Shown: positions 25,460-34,981 of the stretch, piece by piece
How the letters are laid out: each line of letters begins with the position of its first letter
How positions within the stretch are numbered: the first letter of the stretch is position 1
NCBI RefSeq assembly: GCF_014844075.1
Contig: NZ_CP062165.1
Span: 2,294,001-2,358,000, forward strand
DNA from: Paenibacillus sp. JNUCC-31
GTDB taxonomy: Bacteria; Bacillota; Bacilli; Paenibacillales; Paenibacillaceae
Direction: 5' to 3'
Length of the DNA stretch: 64,000 nt
Position numbers and translations under genes: made by a program
The notes under the pieces: generated by a model
The model's input: only the letters and a program-made list of their open reading frames with translations
Databases searched by the model: none
Told to the model about the DNA's origin: nothing

Positions 25460-28375
25460 TCAGAGGGCAAAACGGATGGTGTTTAACTTCACAATGCCCA
25501 GCAGTTCGCCTACAGATATGGAATAATCGGGATGAAACTGATCTCCGAGCAGATATGAGATCATCTCTTGAAACAAGTAAGCTACCTCGGGTCGTTTCAT
25601 TAATGATATATTCGTAAAGGGCAATGAGGATACGAGTAATTTTCCCTTTCCCACCTTTGCCTCAAAGGCATAGGTAAGACGCTTCCCTCGGTGAAAATGA
25701 TCGATCACTTCAATGAGTGGCTGTACACCATCCAATGTATCCAGACATATGGCTGGTGTACCATTCACCAGATGGTACCAGTGCCAATCCGAAGCCCGAT
25801 CATGCGGGAAGGAGCCGAGCAAAGGCATCGAATCCTGTAAATGCATGCCCATCGTAGCTCCCGGCTGAGTTGCAAACATGAGATAATTCCAGAATACAGG
25901 TAGATACTTGGTCTCCACCCGGTCATACAAATCGTTCGAGTTTGTATGAAGCCAGACATTGCCGCCATTGATCAGATAGTCGATTGCGTTCGGCGTAAGC
26001 GAATGTACAACGACCAGTTCTTGCTCTCGATTCTTCAATAATGCATTGCCATCCAGATGGTCAACCTGATCATGATTAGCTCCGAGGAGATAGGGTTGCA
26101 GCTCGTCAATGCTGTTCCAGATCCGATTGGAAGTGGTGTTCGTCTGATATAAAGGAAATGACCATCCATGCCACACATTGGTGGCAATGCACTCAGTATC
26201 CCCCGCTCTCAGCTCTGCTTCTATATAAAAGGAGGCTGCCCCTACTGGCGGAGCATGAGTCTTCAGTTTGCCTGCGTCGTGTATCTCGCCACAACTCAAC
26301 TCCCCACAGCGCCATTCCCCTTCGTCCAGAATCACATCTTCGCTGACAAGCCGCCAATGAATACTCGCATCGCGTATCGCTGTCTGCCCATAGTGAGATA
26401 TACGTGCTTCAATACATATGGACTCTCCAGCATAGAATGTGCGCTCGCTGCAACTCAACAGCACCACCACATTTGCATTGTATTGCCTGAATGCTGCAGG
26501 TTCAATAATGCCCTTGCTGTCCCAGAATACATCCAGAATACCTGTGGTTGCATGACCCTGCCCGGGAAAATCGCGAATATCCAGCAGCTGTACACCAGCA
26601 GCACCTCCAGTACGGCGTACACGTTCCATGGCTTCTTTTAATGAACGAACCAGATGTATTCCACTGGCCTGCTGGAAGTTCTCCAGATCTGCTGTCAGTC
26701 CCTTGCGTGACAACGATTCTTCAATCGGCTGCAACCAGCTCGGACGCAGAACCCCTGTATACTTATGTCGTTCCTGGGGACGAACATACATCGTAAACTG
26801 TGCGTGCTCATGTCCTACAACCGGACGATCCGCAAGTCGGGTTACAGCATGATAGTCCAGGGTCGTATCCGGTATAGCAGACAGCTCGGACTTGAGAGGC
26901 GGATGCCAGTTCAAGGATTGGATGTAATAGTCGGCTTCCCGCCCTTGAGCCGTAAGTTGACCAAAGCCTGTATTATCGGTATACAACCGTGTCGGGTCCA
27001 AACGCCTCGCCCGCTGTACCAATTCATTCAATTCAGGATGACCATTCGGACCAATGAGTTCATTGCCCATGGAGAACATGACAAAAGACGGATGTTTGTG
27101 CAGCGCCTGCAGTAGCCCTTCCAGTTCTTGTATCAGATAGGACAACACATTGGCAGGTGCGGACTGATCACGTTGCTCGAATAATCGCGACCAATGCGGC
27201 AGTTCTGCCTGTACCAGCATGCCCTCTTCGTCAGCAGCATCCCAGAAAGGTTCTGGCGCGCTCCATCCATGCAGACGTACATGGTTAAAACCATACGATT
27301 TGGCGATTCGAAACTGTTGAATATAATGCTCCTTATTCCAGACTGGGTACCCCGTGAGCGGAAAAATACAACAATCCACATAACCGCGCAAAAACACCGG
27401 TGTGTCGTTTAATTCAAACTGTTGTCCCTTAGCAGCAAAAGAACGCACACCAAATGTCTCTTCCATCCGGTCCAGCTCTTGCTCACCATTATGCAGACTC
27501 ATCACTGCCCTGTACAATGCGGGGGATTCATCCGACCACAGTGCAATGTCCTTTCCTTTGCCTATCTCTAATTGCCAATCCTGTACTTTGCGGATTACTT
27601 CACTCATATCACCAGTGGCTTCAACAGATGCAGATACATTCTGATTGTCCAGTTTCACGTCACAGCTGGAGCGGGGAAGCCACCTTCCGGAAGGATGCTG
27701 AATATCCATATGCAATTGCAGTGTTTCACCTGACTGTTCTAAGGGAGCGCTTACAACACAATGAACGGATAATGTGCCTTTTAAACCCTCCGGCTGTAGT
27801 TGTACTCGTTCAATTCGGCGTGGAGGCAGACGGTCCAGAAATACTCCACCTGTAATACCGCCCCAAGTCGTAGCTGTGTGTAACGAATGAATATGACTGC
27901 CAGCCAAAGGATACTTCATCGTATTATCCACACGCAGGTCAATTCGATTCATATCCCCTTCCTTCATAAATGGGGTTATGTCCCATACCTGATGGGTCAA
28001 AAGACTATCCTGTTGTCCAGCATAACATCCATTGATCCAGAGGTCGGTCGTCCAGCGAACTCCCTTCAGTCTGAATACATATCGGCAGCCCGGATCACCA
28101 ACCGGAATATGCACATCCAGGGTATACCACGCTGCACCCTCATACTCACGAACTTTCGTCCATGTATCGATCCTTTGATATTCAGGCTCGGCACCATATC
28201 CCTGTTCCTCCCATGAACCTGGGATCTGAATCTCTTTCCAGTTCATCTGTTCATCACACTGGGAAGGATGATATTGCTTAGGTAAGTACTCCAGAGCCTT
28301 CGAATCCAGGCGAAATTGCCATGTTCCATTCAAGTTAAACGTGTGACGGAGAGCATTTTTATCGGATATATTCAC
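25460..28375 (-). CDS. GH2 family beta-glycosidase
   Basis: A protein of about 971 residues. The N-terminal sugar-binding jelly-roll (about 15-190, with FNLNGTWQFRLD) and an immunoglobulin-like domain precede the TIM barrel. FVMFSMGNEL (about 431-440) holds the acid/base Glu, and VVGHEHAQF (about 518-526) is the likely nucleophile Glu region. A long C-terminal part follows. The start is GTG at 28375, with AAGGAGG 8 bases upstream; the longer ATG frame from 28408 has no ribosome site. There is no signal peptide, so it is intracellular. The exact sugar (galactose, glucuronate, mannose or other) is not clear. Confidence 0.88.
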   Translation of the reverse strand: MNISDKNALRHTFNLNGTWQFRLDSKALEYLPKQYHPSQCDEQMNWKEIQIPGSWEEQGYGAEPEYQRIDTWTKVREYEGAAWYTLDVHIPVGDPGCRYVFRLKGVRWTTDLWINGCYAGQQDSLLTHQVWDITPFMKEGDMNRIDLRVDNTMKYPLAGSHIHSLHTATTWGGITGGVFLDRLPPRRIERVQLQPEGLKGTLSVHCVVSAPLEQSGETLQLHMDIQHPSGRWLPRSSCDVKLDNQNVSASVEATGDMSEVIRKVQDWQLEIGKGKDIALWSDESPALYRAVMSLHNGEQELDRMEETFGVRSFAAKGQQFELNDTPVFLRGYVDCCIFPLTGYPVWNKEHYIQQFRIAKSYGFNHVRLHGWSAPEPFWDAADEEGMLVQAELPHWSRLFEQRDQSAPANVLSYLIQELEGLLQALHKHPSFVMFSMGNELIGPNGHPELNELVQRARRLDPTRLYTDNTGFGQLTAQGREADYYIQSLNWHPPLKSELSAIPDTTLDYHAVTRLADRPVVGHEHAQFTMYVRPQERHKYTGVLRPSWLQPIEESLSRKGLTADLENFQQASGIHLVRSLKEAMERVRRTGGAAGVQLLDIRDFPGQGHATTGILDVFWDSKGIIEPAAFRQYNANVVVLLSCSERTFYAGESICIEARISHYGQTAIRDASIHWRLVSEDVILDEGEWRCGELSCGEIHDAGKLKTHAPPVGAASFYIEAELRAGDTECIATNVWHGWSFPLYQTNTTSNRIWNSIDELQPYLLGANHDQVDHLDGNALLKNREQELVVVHSLTPNAIDYLINGGNVWLHTNSNDLYDRVETKYLPVFWNYLMFATQPGATMGMHLQDSMPLLGSFPHDRASDWHWYHLVNGTPAICLDTLDGVQPLIEVIDHFHRGKRLTYAFEAKVGKGKLLVSSLPFTNISLMKRPEVAYLFQEMISYLLGDQFHPDYSISVGELLGIVKLNTIRFAL

Positions 28376-28504
28376 CTGCTGTCCCTCCTTATACGAATAT
28401 AGGTACATTCAGTTTAAAATGTCAGGCAGGTGGACACCATTGCTTATAACAGGAAGTCGATGGACTATATCTGGATTTTAGGTTGTACGAATCTCTCAAT
28501 TACG

Positions 28505-28514
28505 AAAACGTTTT
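28505..28514. promoter_or_regulatory. AAAACGTTTT box upstream of GH2
   Basis: Inside ACGAAAACGTTTTAT, about 130 bases before the GH2 start. It shares its flanks (TACGAAAACGTTTTAT) with the copy at 25389. Confidence 0.5.
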
Positions 28515-28599
28515 ATTTTTAGTGTTCAGGTTAGCTTCGTCCAATGGGGCAAATAAATCCCTGAATGATATAGAATTAGTCCCGATCAAATCATGATCA

Positions 28600-30210
28600 T
28601 TACTCTTCCTTAACCTCTTTGGACTGTTCCTTGGATTGCTGCAACCTGGCATGCTCCTGGGCTTGTTTATAAGCCGATGGTGATTCACCTACGTACTTCT
28701 TGAATTTGCCGTGGAAGTAGTCCACGTTGGCATAACCCACTCTCGCGGCTACTTGGTGTACCTTTAATCCTTCGTCGAGCAGTTCCTTCGCCTTCTCCAT
28801 CCGAACCTTGTCCAGAAACGCGTTGAAATACTCCCCGGTATGGTTTTTAAACAACTTGCCCAGATAACTGCTATTGTAGTTGAATACCTCAGCAAGTACC
28901 TCCAGTTTCAGATTCTCCCCAGGGTTTCGTCGAATGAATTCAATCATCTGTTTCAGTACCGTATCCTTGCTGCCGCCACCCATCCGTTGAATTAGCCTGT
29001 TCAGATGTTCAGCTGCCATGACTTTGAGATCCAGCAACGTTAATTGATGATATACCTCTGTAATAAGAACTGAATGTTCCTGCATAATGGATTGCATATG
29101 CTGATTGGATGCCGCCAGCTTGTTAATAGCCAGTGAAAATACTTGCGAGAACGCCGTCTTAATCGCCTGTTCTGTCTGATGATATGGAACGAAGCGTTCT
29201 TCCATCTCGGTAAGCACCCGCATTACGGAGTCATTGCTCCGGATATCTAGCGCATAATACAGCTTGTCCGCCAATTCTGCTTCATCCGGTTCATCACGTT
29301 CTTTGTCCCCCGTGTCAACCGATGATCCCATCACATCTAAGTCCTTCTCCCTTTCGTCCCACAACATAACGCGTTTTTCCGCGAACAGAAAACGTCCGCC
29401 CAATACACGGTTTGCCTGATTATAAGATTGGGCTACGTCTGCGATGGAGCTCACTGGTTTACCTGCTGCCGCATACATGTGAATAGTCCATTCTTCCAAC
29501 AGTCCTTCAAGCTCTTCATAGAAATTCTGGGCAGATTGCACGGTTAGAATCGGTTCTTTGCATAGTAGACCCAGCCCGGAGTGAAACGAAAATACGATCC
29601 CCCGATCCTTCTGGTCAAAAGCTTCCGCCAGTTTGCGTTTCACTACACTTCCACGCTGTAAATCAGGTGCAGCATGCATCTCCATCAGCACAATTTGATA
29701 CTCCGCCCAGTTCAACCCAAGTGCATTGGCTTCGACGGTTCCTGCACCTTCCAGACGATCAAACAGCAAAGCCTCAATCTGATGCTCACGATAGGCGGTA
29801 TCCTCACCAGCATGGCGAGCCAAAGTCTCTCGTTCCCGTGTCAACATCGCAGCGATTCGTTCCAACTCACAGATGATTTCCTCTTCGTCCACCGGTTTGA
29901 GCAGATACCCATCCACTCCAAAACTGATGGCTTTCTTCGCATAATCAAAATCGGCATATCCACTGAGAATCAAAAAGTGCGAACCCGGATGATGATGTCG
30001 GACTTCTTCAATGACATCCAATCCGGTCATGCCGGGCATGCGAATATCAATAATTGTCAGATCCGGTTCCAGCTCCTCAAAGCGGGTGATAGCCTCACGC
30101 CCGCTGGCAGCTGTACCAACCACCTGGAAGCCATATTTTTCCCATTCAATAATGGTTGTCAGTCCTTCACGTATGCTCGGTTCATCATCTACCAAAAACA
30201 CTTTATACAC
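28600..30210 (-). CDS. YesN-type response regulator with AraC helix-turn-helix
   Basis: A protein of about 536 residues. The receiver domain (about 1-120, KVFLVDDEP, phosphorylated Asp in IIDIRMPGMTG, Lys in LLKPV) is followed by a long linker and a C-terminal AraC DNA-binding domain (about 430-520, VAARVGYANVDYFHGKFKK). The start is GTG at 30210 with AGGAGGGG upstream; the longer ATG frame to 30294 lies within the kinase gene. It overlaps the kinase stop by 8 bases. It most likely activates the neighbouring GH2, permease and binding-protein units. Confidence 0.93.
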   Translation of the reverse strand: MYKVFLVDDEPSIREGLTTIIEWEKYGFQVVGTAASGREAITRFEELEPDLTIIDIRMPGMTGLDVIEEVRHHHPGSHFLILSGYADFDYAKKAISFGVDGYLLKPVDEEEIICELERIAAMLTRERETLARHAGEDTAYREHQIEALLFDRLEGAGTVEANALGLNWAEYQIVLMEMHAAPDLQRGSVVKRKLAEAFDQKDRGIVFSFHSGLGLLCKEPILTVQSAQNFYEELEGLLEEWTIHMYAAAGKPVSSIADVAQSYNQANRVLGGRFLFAEKRVMLWDEREKDLDVMGSSVDTGDKERDEPDEAELADKLYYALDIRSNDSVMRVLTEMEERFVPYHQTEQAIKTAFSQVFSLAINKLAASNQHMQSIMQEHSVLITEVYHQLTLLDLKVMAAEHLNRLIQRMGGGSKDTVLKQMIEFIRRNPGENLKLEVLAEVFNYNSSYLGKLFKNHTGEYFNAFLDKVRMEKAKELLDEGLKVHQVAARVGYANVDYFHGKFKKYVGESPSAYKQAQEHARLQQSKEQSKEVKEE

Positions 30211-31993
30211 GCTGGTCCCCTCCTGCTGGCAAGGTAAAAGAAACCTCTGTTCCTTCCCCGTACACACTCGTAATCTGTAACCCGTATGGCTCACCGTAGG
30301 TCAACGTCAAGCGTTGATGTACATTACGCATGCCAATCCGGCCCTTCTCCTGTTCTTCCGGTCCACTGATGAACTGTCTCACTTCACTCAGACGTTCCGG
30401 CTCAATGCCTGCTCCATCGTCATCGACACGCACCTGGACCAGCTCTCCCTGAAAATGAATATTTATACTCACGTTGACCGTACCTTCTTTATTTTCCAAA
30501 CCGTGCACGATGGCATTCTCCACCAAAGGCTGAATGATCAACGGAGGGATGTACATCTTTTCCACCTCCGGATCGATATGGATTTGGAAAGCAAGTCGGT
30601 CGCCGTAACGGAATTTCTGAATTTCCAGATAGGAACGTACCATCTCCAGTTCGGCCCTGAAGGTCGTTTTACCGCTGCCAATCTCAAGACTCTTGCGCAT
30701 CAGCTTGCCCAAAAGCCTGACAATATTGGCAATCTCCGCTTCCCCTTTGATATGGGCCTTCATACGGATCGACTCCAGTGCGTTGAACAAAAAATGAGGA
30801 TTGATCTGGCTTGCCATCATTTTCAGTTTAATCTCTTTCTGCGCGATTTCCAATTGATTGTTCTGTTCGGTCGCTTCCACCACTTGAGTCATCAGTTCGT
30901 TAATACTTTTCACCATGTAATTAAACTGCCTCGACAGCTGCCCGATCTCATCATTTCCGTCAATACGGGAGGTGACATTCAGGTCACCCAGCGCAAGCTT
31001 GTTCAGATGTTTACTGAGACGCAGCAATCGGTTCGATGTGAGAAATGAAATAATGTATACCAGCAGCAATGCAATGACCAGCACAAGTGTAATGAAAAGC
31101 ATGCCGATCAAACTAATGGTATTGGCATCTTTGACAATATTTTTGGTAGCAAACACCGAAATGATCTTCAGGCTGTTCATGCTTGATCCAGGACCCAACT
31201 CATCAATGACAATGTTGGAAGGCTCCCCCTGAAAATCAGCTTCAATGGTCCCTTTTGCCTGATTTTGCAAATCCACGCCAAAATTCAATTCATTCAGCGT
31301 TTTACCCACCAGATCCGTATTTTTGGCCGCAACCACATAACCCTGCTCGTCCGTAATCAACGTCTCGAATGGCTCCTGACGTAACAGTCCATTCAGCTCT
31401 TCCTGATTGATCACAATCATCAGCACGCCCTCGGACCGATATTCGGCAAAAGGTACTTTGCGGACCAGACTGAGCTTATGCACAGGATTATCCCCCTTGT
31501 CCGGGATGTAAAACCAGCCAATGCTGGTTGTGGTGAGTGCCTTCTGGTACCAATAGCTCTCTTTGGTCTGTTCGTCCACCGGAATGAATTCAAGATTGTT
31601 GATCAGCGTCGGATTGGTCGAGTAAAATCGGATACCTGCGACCTCACGGTACAGACGCTTGTATTCCTGAAAATCTTTGTAGGCGAGGTAGGCTGAGGTC
31701 AGCTCCACAACGCTTTGATATCGTTTATTCACGATTTCCTTCAGCTCATTGTTGAACATCAGAATATTGGAAATATCCGTTGGCACACGGAGCAGTGTGG
31801 CGGTCTGGCTCTTGATTCTGTCCACGTTATTGATCGTCTGGCCAATCGCGTTATCGAGCGCCTGCTTGCGAAAGTATCCAGTCACGGCAAGTCCGATAAT
31901 CAGTACAGGAATCATGACGACAAGTACATAGGATATGAGCAATTTATGCTTTATTTTGAGGTTGTTGGATGTTCGTATCAGCCTTTTAAACAT
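30203..31993 (-). CDS. YesM-type sensor histidine kinase
   Basis: A 596-residue protein. A membrane helix (about 18-38), an extracellular sensor (about 40-290), a second helix (about 295-320) and a HAMP region lead to the histidine kinase domain. QINPHFLFNALESIRMK (about residue 395) has the phosphorylated His, and an ATPase domain ends in GIGMRNVHQRL (about 560). This family senses sugars at the cell surface, often with a binding protein. A cre-like box (32013-32026) just before the start suggests that CcpA represses the whole sensor pair. Confidence 0.94.
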   Translation of the reverse strand: MFKRLIRTSNNLKIKHKLLISYVLVVMIPVLIIGLAVTGYFRKQALDNAIGQTINNVDRIKSQTATLLRVPTDISNILMFNNELKEIVNKRYQSVVELTSAYLAYKDFQEYKRLYREVAGIRFYSTNPTLINNLEFIPVDEQTKESYWYQKALTTTSIGWFYIPDKGDNPVHKLSLVRKVPFAEYRSEGVLMIVINQEELNGLLRQEPFETLITDEQGYVVAAKNTDLVGKTLNELNFGVDLQNQAKGTIEADFQGEPSNIVIDELGPGSSMNSLKIISVFATKNIVKDANTISLIGMLFITLVLVIALLLVYIISFLTSNRLLRLSKHLNKLALGDLNVTSRIDGNDEIGQLSRQFNYMVKSINELMTQVVEATEQNNQLEIAQKEIKLKMMASQINPHFLFNALESIRMKAHIKGEAEIANIVRLLGKLMRKSLEIGSGKTTFRAELEMVRSYLEIQKFRYGDRLAFQIHIDPEVEKMYIPPLIIQPLVENAIVHGLENKEGTVNVSINIHFQGELVQVRVDDDGAGIEPERLSEVRQFISGPEEQEKGRIGMRNVHQRLTLTYGEPYGLQITSVYGEGTEVSFTLPAGGDQRV

Positions 31994-32012
31994 ATCTGCA
32001 CCTTCCGTCTCT

Positions 32013-32026
32013 TATAAGCGCTTACA
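32013..32026 (-). promoter_or_regulatory. cre-like box upstream of the sensor kinase
   Basis: TGTAAGCGCTTATA on the minus strand matches the cre pattern at 13 of 14 positions. It lies 20-33 bases before the kinase start. Confidence 0.65.
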
Positions 32027-32079
32027 TATAGGGAGCAGGATATTCTGTTCCTGTGCTTCCAATTTATCATACCACATAA

Positions 32080-32103
32080 CAGCAAAAGCCCTGCAAGAGG
32101 GCT
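32080..32103 (-). terminator. Terminator of the MFS gene
   Basis: AGCCCT (32087-32092) pairs with AGGGCT (32098-32103) around 5 bases. The minus strand continues TTTTGCTGTT. Confidence 0.75.
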
Positions 32104-32197
32104 CCAAAAAAAGGCTGTATGCTGAATGGCAGAAGGACAGAACAAACATAAAACCTGTATAGCTATTTCTAATGTAAGAAGGGAAAAAACAGTTTGC

Positions 32198-33328
32198 TCA
32201 GCGGCTGCGTGCTGAACGGAACCCATGTCCTTTGGCACGCCATGCTACAATCAGAGCCACAAGTGATAGGAGCAGAATGGCCCAGCTAAAGGAAGTTGTC
32301 CCCCATTGATTTAAAAGCACACCTCCCGCCAATCCACCAATAGCTATAGCGAGGTTCCACACGGTCGTATTAATCGGCATAACGATGTCCACACCCTGCT
32401 CTCCGGCAGCTTGGGCAAGTGCAGTCTGCAACAGTGTAGCCGCGCCACCAAATGTCAGACCCCACAGTGCAACCGAACCAAAGACAACGACAGCATGCTC
32501 ACTCCAAAGACCCAATACAAGTGAGATCAGTGCAAAGCCCGAAAGACTTATAAGAACCAGCATACGCAACCACCGATCAATAAGGATACCTGTAATCCAA
32601 ATGCCCACCAATGCCATCAGGCCAAATATAAGTAACATGAGTCCAACCTTTGATTCCAGACCGACATCAGCGAGGAAAGGAGCAATATAGGTGTACAGAA
32701 TATTATGAGCTAGCATCCAAGCCAAAACGACAGCCAAAATGGAAATTACACCAGAGGTGAACAGCACCTGTATTGCAGAGACGCGCTTATCAGCTGACTG
32801 CCCTGGATAATCGGGGACTTTCCAGATCACCCAGAAAATTAGTACAAATGCCAGCAATGACATCAGCCAGAATACTGAGCGCCAGCCCATAAAGGAACCC
32901 AGCAGCGTACCTGCCGGAACACCGAAAGATAAAGCAATCGGTGTTCCAATCATAGCCACAGCCATGCCCCTGCCCTTGAGATGTTCAGGCACCATGCGCA
33001 GTGCATAACTGCCAATCAGGCCCCAGGAGACACCGGCAGCGACACCTGCGAAAAAGCGAGCGGCAAGTGTCAGTACATAGTTGGACGAGAGGGCTGTAAT
33101 GGTGTTGAAAACAAGAAAGCCGATAATCGACAAAAGTAAAAGCGGACGTCTTCGCCAGTCCCCTGTCATCACTGCCACAGGTATGGCGGCAACCAGCGAC
33201 CCAACAGCATAAAAGGTGACAAGTTGCCCAGCCCCTGCCACAGAGACCTGCAGCCCTTCTTTGATTTGCGGCAGCAATCCCGCAGGAAGAGTTTCGGTCA
33301 TAATAGCAATGAAACCTGCCATGGCCAA
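32198..33328 (-). CDS. MFS transporter, probably truncated at the 5' end
   Basis: A 376-residue frame covering 11-12 membrane helices of a drug/sugar exporter of the major facilitator superfamily (AGFIAIMTETLPAGLLPQI at the start, SWGLIGSYALRMVPEHLKG near 100-118). The homologous reading continues upstream of the first possible start (TTG 33328 or ATG 33322) as about 11 more codons (HRFPWLGLLAL and so on) to a TAG at 33361-33363, without a start codon or ribosome site. The normal N-terminus and promoter therefore seem lost. The remnant of a divergent TetR gene abuts it. It is probably a pseudogene or poorly expressed. Confidence 0.8.
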   Translation of the reverse strand: MAMAGFIAIMTETLPAGLLPQIKEGLQVSVAGAGQLVTFYAVGSLVAAIPVAVMTGDWRRRPLLLLSIIGFLVFNTITALSSNYVLTLAARFFAGVAAGVSWGLIGSYALRMVPEHLKGRGMAVAMIGTPIALSFGVPAGTLLGSFMGWRSVFWLMSLLAFVLIFWVIWKVPDYPGQSADKRVSAIQVLFTSGVISILAVVLAWMLAHNILYTYIAPFLADVGLESKVGLMLLIFGLMALVGIWITGILIDRWLRMLVLISLSGFALISLVLGLWSEHAVVVFGSVALWGLTFGGAATLLQTALAQAAGEQGVDIVMPINTTVWNLAIAIGGLAGGVLLNQWGTTSFSWAILLLSLVALIVAWRAKGHGFRSARSR

Positions 33329-33355
33329 AGCCAGCAGCCCTAACCACGGAAAACG

Positions 33356-33532
33356 ATGAGAAGGCTAGGTGAGCTTGCTGCTTCCACGAATGTCGCCATG
33401 CTGACCACCGTATTCGATACCTTTATGCAAGGTATTTCTACACAAGCTCGTGACGGCGTTCCTTTTACAACAATTGATCAGGCTATCACCGAAATGATGG
33501 GCATCTGGGACCTTGCTCAACATCCAGCCTGA
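33356..33532 (+). pseudogene. 3' remnant of a TetR family regulator
   Basis: A 58-codon frame (LAASTNVAMLTTVFDTFMQG onward, ending WDLAQHPA) resembles the C-terminal ligand domain of TetR repressors that sit divergently next to MFS exporters. It has no helix-turn-helix and no convincing ribosome site; only the end of the gene is present. Directly upstream on the other strand is the MFS gene, itself missing its 5' end. A single deletion across the shared promoter region explains both. The family call rests on residue pattern and context. Confidence 0.6.
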
Positions 33533-33539
33533 CCTGTTT

Positions 33540-33567
33540 ACTGACTGTTACCTACTGACTGTTACCC
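33540..33567. repeat. 14-bp tandem duplication
   Basis: ACTGACTGTTACCT is followed directly by ACTGACTGTTACCC. It lies just after the tetR remnant. Confidence 0.8.
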
Positions 33568-33579
33568 GTTGAGGTGTTA

Positions 33580-33616
33580 AAAAAGCAAAAAGGCACTCCC
33601 GCGATTGGAAGTGCCT
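33580..33616 (-). terminator. Terminator of the OsmC gene
   Basis: AGGCACT (33591-33597) pairs with AGTGCCT (33610-33616), and the minus strand continues with TTTTTGCTTTTTT. It lies 28 bases after the OsmC stop and also insulates the MFS remnant from OsmC transcription. Confidence 0.88.
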
Positions 33617-33644
33617 CTTCAGTATACCCTTTACTCATGTGCCG

Positions 33645-34067
33645 TTATGGACGTGGTGTGTCTACCCCATTCAAAATCAACTTGGGATGTATATCTGCGC
33701 TAAGTGAAGCGGAAACTGCACAATACTTCTCTTCTGCCATCTGGATGGCTTTCCAGATCCGGTAGTCCGGGATATCGCCGTCCACCTTGAAGATCAGGTC
33801 AATGGCAGTAAAACCTTTCGGCATACCTTCACTACGTGTACCTTGTGCTTCAATCTCGATTCCTGTAATTTTGTCCAGGAAGGCGTCCAGAATCATTGTG
33901 ATATCGATCCCCATGCAGCCTCCGAGACCTGCCAATAACAATTCCATGGGTGTAGCACCCTTGCTGTCACCGCCATAGGCAGCTGTGGCATCCATGCCAA
34001 CTGCGTAGCCGGAGGGTCCTTCGGAAGTAAACGCGCGTTTGCCTTTCCATACGGTTGTTACATTCAT
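33645..34067 (-). CDS. OsmC/Ohr family peroxiredoxin-like protein
   Basis: A 140-residue protein of the OsmC family, which reduces organic hydroperoxides with a cysteine pair. The two expected cysteines are present: Cys51 in LGGCMGID and Cys116 in EKYCAVSASL. Length and the GGDSKGATPMELLLAG block fit the YhfA/OsmC subgroup. Its ATG has AAGGAT upstream. It stands alone between terminators and the amino-acid importer. Confidence 0.92.
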   Translation of the reverse strand: MNVTTVWKGKRAFTSEGPSGYAVGMDATAAYGGDSKGATPMELLLAGLGGCMGIDITMILDAFLDKITGIEIEAQGTRSEGMPKGFTAIDLIFKVDGDIPDYRIWKAIQMAEEKYCAVSASLSADIHPKLILNGVDTPRP

Positions 34068-34218
34068 GATGTTTATCCTTCTTTCTTAGAATATTTAATG
34101 CTGGGCAGATATCCGTTCCGGGTACGGCTCGTTATTCTGTTGGAGACAAAGATGAATGCTGCGCTTCTTCAGAATCGATTCCGTCCCCTTCACTCCGTCT
34201 GCTTATCTCTGAGAATTC

Positions 34219-34965
34219 TTAGAATTCAGTAATTTGCTGCAAAAATTTGCGTGTCCGCTCCTGCGTTGGATGTTCAAAAAAGGCCTGCGGACTTGCTTCT
34301 TCCACGATCGATCCATCCGCCATAAAGACAATTTTATTAGCCACATTCCGGGCAAACTTCAACTCATGTGTAACGACCAGCATCGTCATCCCTTCCTGTG
34401 CCAGCTCCTTCATTACGGAGAGCACTTCCCCCACCAGTTCGGGATCAAGGGCCGAGGTGGGTTCGTCAAACAGCATCACTTCAGGCTCCATGGCAAGCGC
34501 GCGGGCGATCGCTACGCGCTGCTGCTGTCCACCAGACAAACGGGATGGATATGCATCCTGCTTGTCTGACAGACCGACCCGATCCAGCAGAATCCGGCCG
34601 CGTTCGGCTGCTTCGTCCCGCTTGATTTTTTTCACTGTCACGAGACCTTCCATCACATTGCCCAGCACCGTCTTGTGCGGATACAGGTTGAACTGCTGGA
34701 ATACCATGCCCGTCTGGCGACGGATCTCCAGCACCCGTGCCCGCTGAACTCGCTGTGCATCGGCACTGTCTACGACAACACCGTTCACTTCGATCTTCCC
34801 GCCGGATAGCTCTTCCAGTCCGTTCAGACAGCGCAGCAACGTACTCTTGCCTGAACCACTGGGTCCCAGTAGAACAACGATATCCTTCGCATCGACATGC
34901 AGATCTATATTTGTGAGAACTTCATTTTCCCCAAAACGTTTGGTCAGTCCTGTTGTTGTAATCAT
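34219..34965 (-). CDS. Polar amino-acid ABC transporter ATPase
   Basis: A 248-residue ATPase of the GlnQ/HisP/TcyN group. Walker A GPSGSGKST (about 34-42), Q-loop MVFQQFNLYPH (about 86-96), signature LSGGQQQRVAIARAL (about 142-156), Walker B VMLFDEPTSALDPE and the switch His in VVTHEL are all present. AGGAGGGG precedes the ATG. It is the third gene of the operon, 16 bases after the permease, and powers import through it. Cystine, glutamine or another polar amino acid are options. Confidence 0.96.
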   Translation of the reverse strand: MITTTGLTKRFGENEVLTNIDLHVDAKDIVVLLGPSGSGKSTLLRCLNGLEELSGGKIEVNGVVVDSADAQRVQRARVLEIRRQTGMVFQQFNLYPHKTVLGNVMEGLVTVKKIKRDEAAERGRILLDRVGLSDKQDAYPSRLSGGQQQRVAIARALAMEPEVMLFDEPTSALDPELVGEVLSVMKELAQEGMTMLVVTHELKFARNVANKIVFMADGSIVEEASPQAFFEHPTQERTRKFLQQITEF

Positions 34966-34981
34966 CGGTTCTCCCCTCCTA

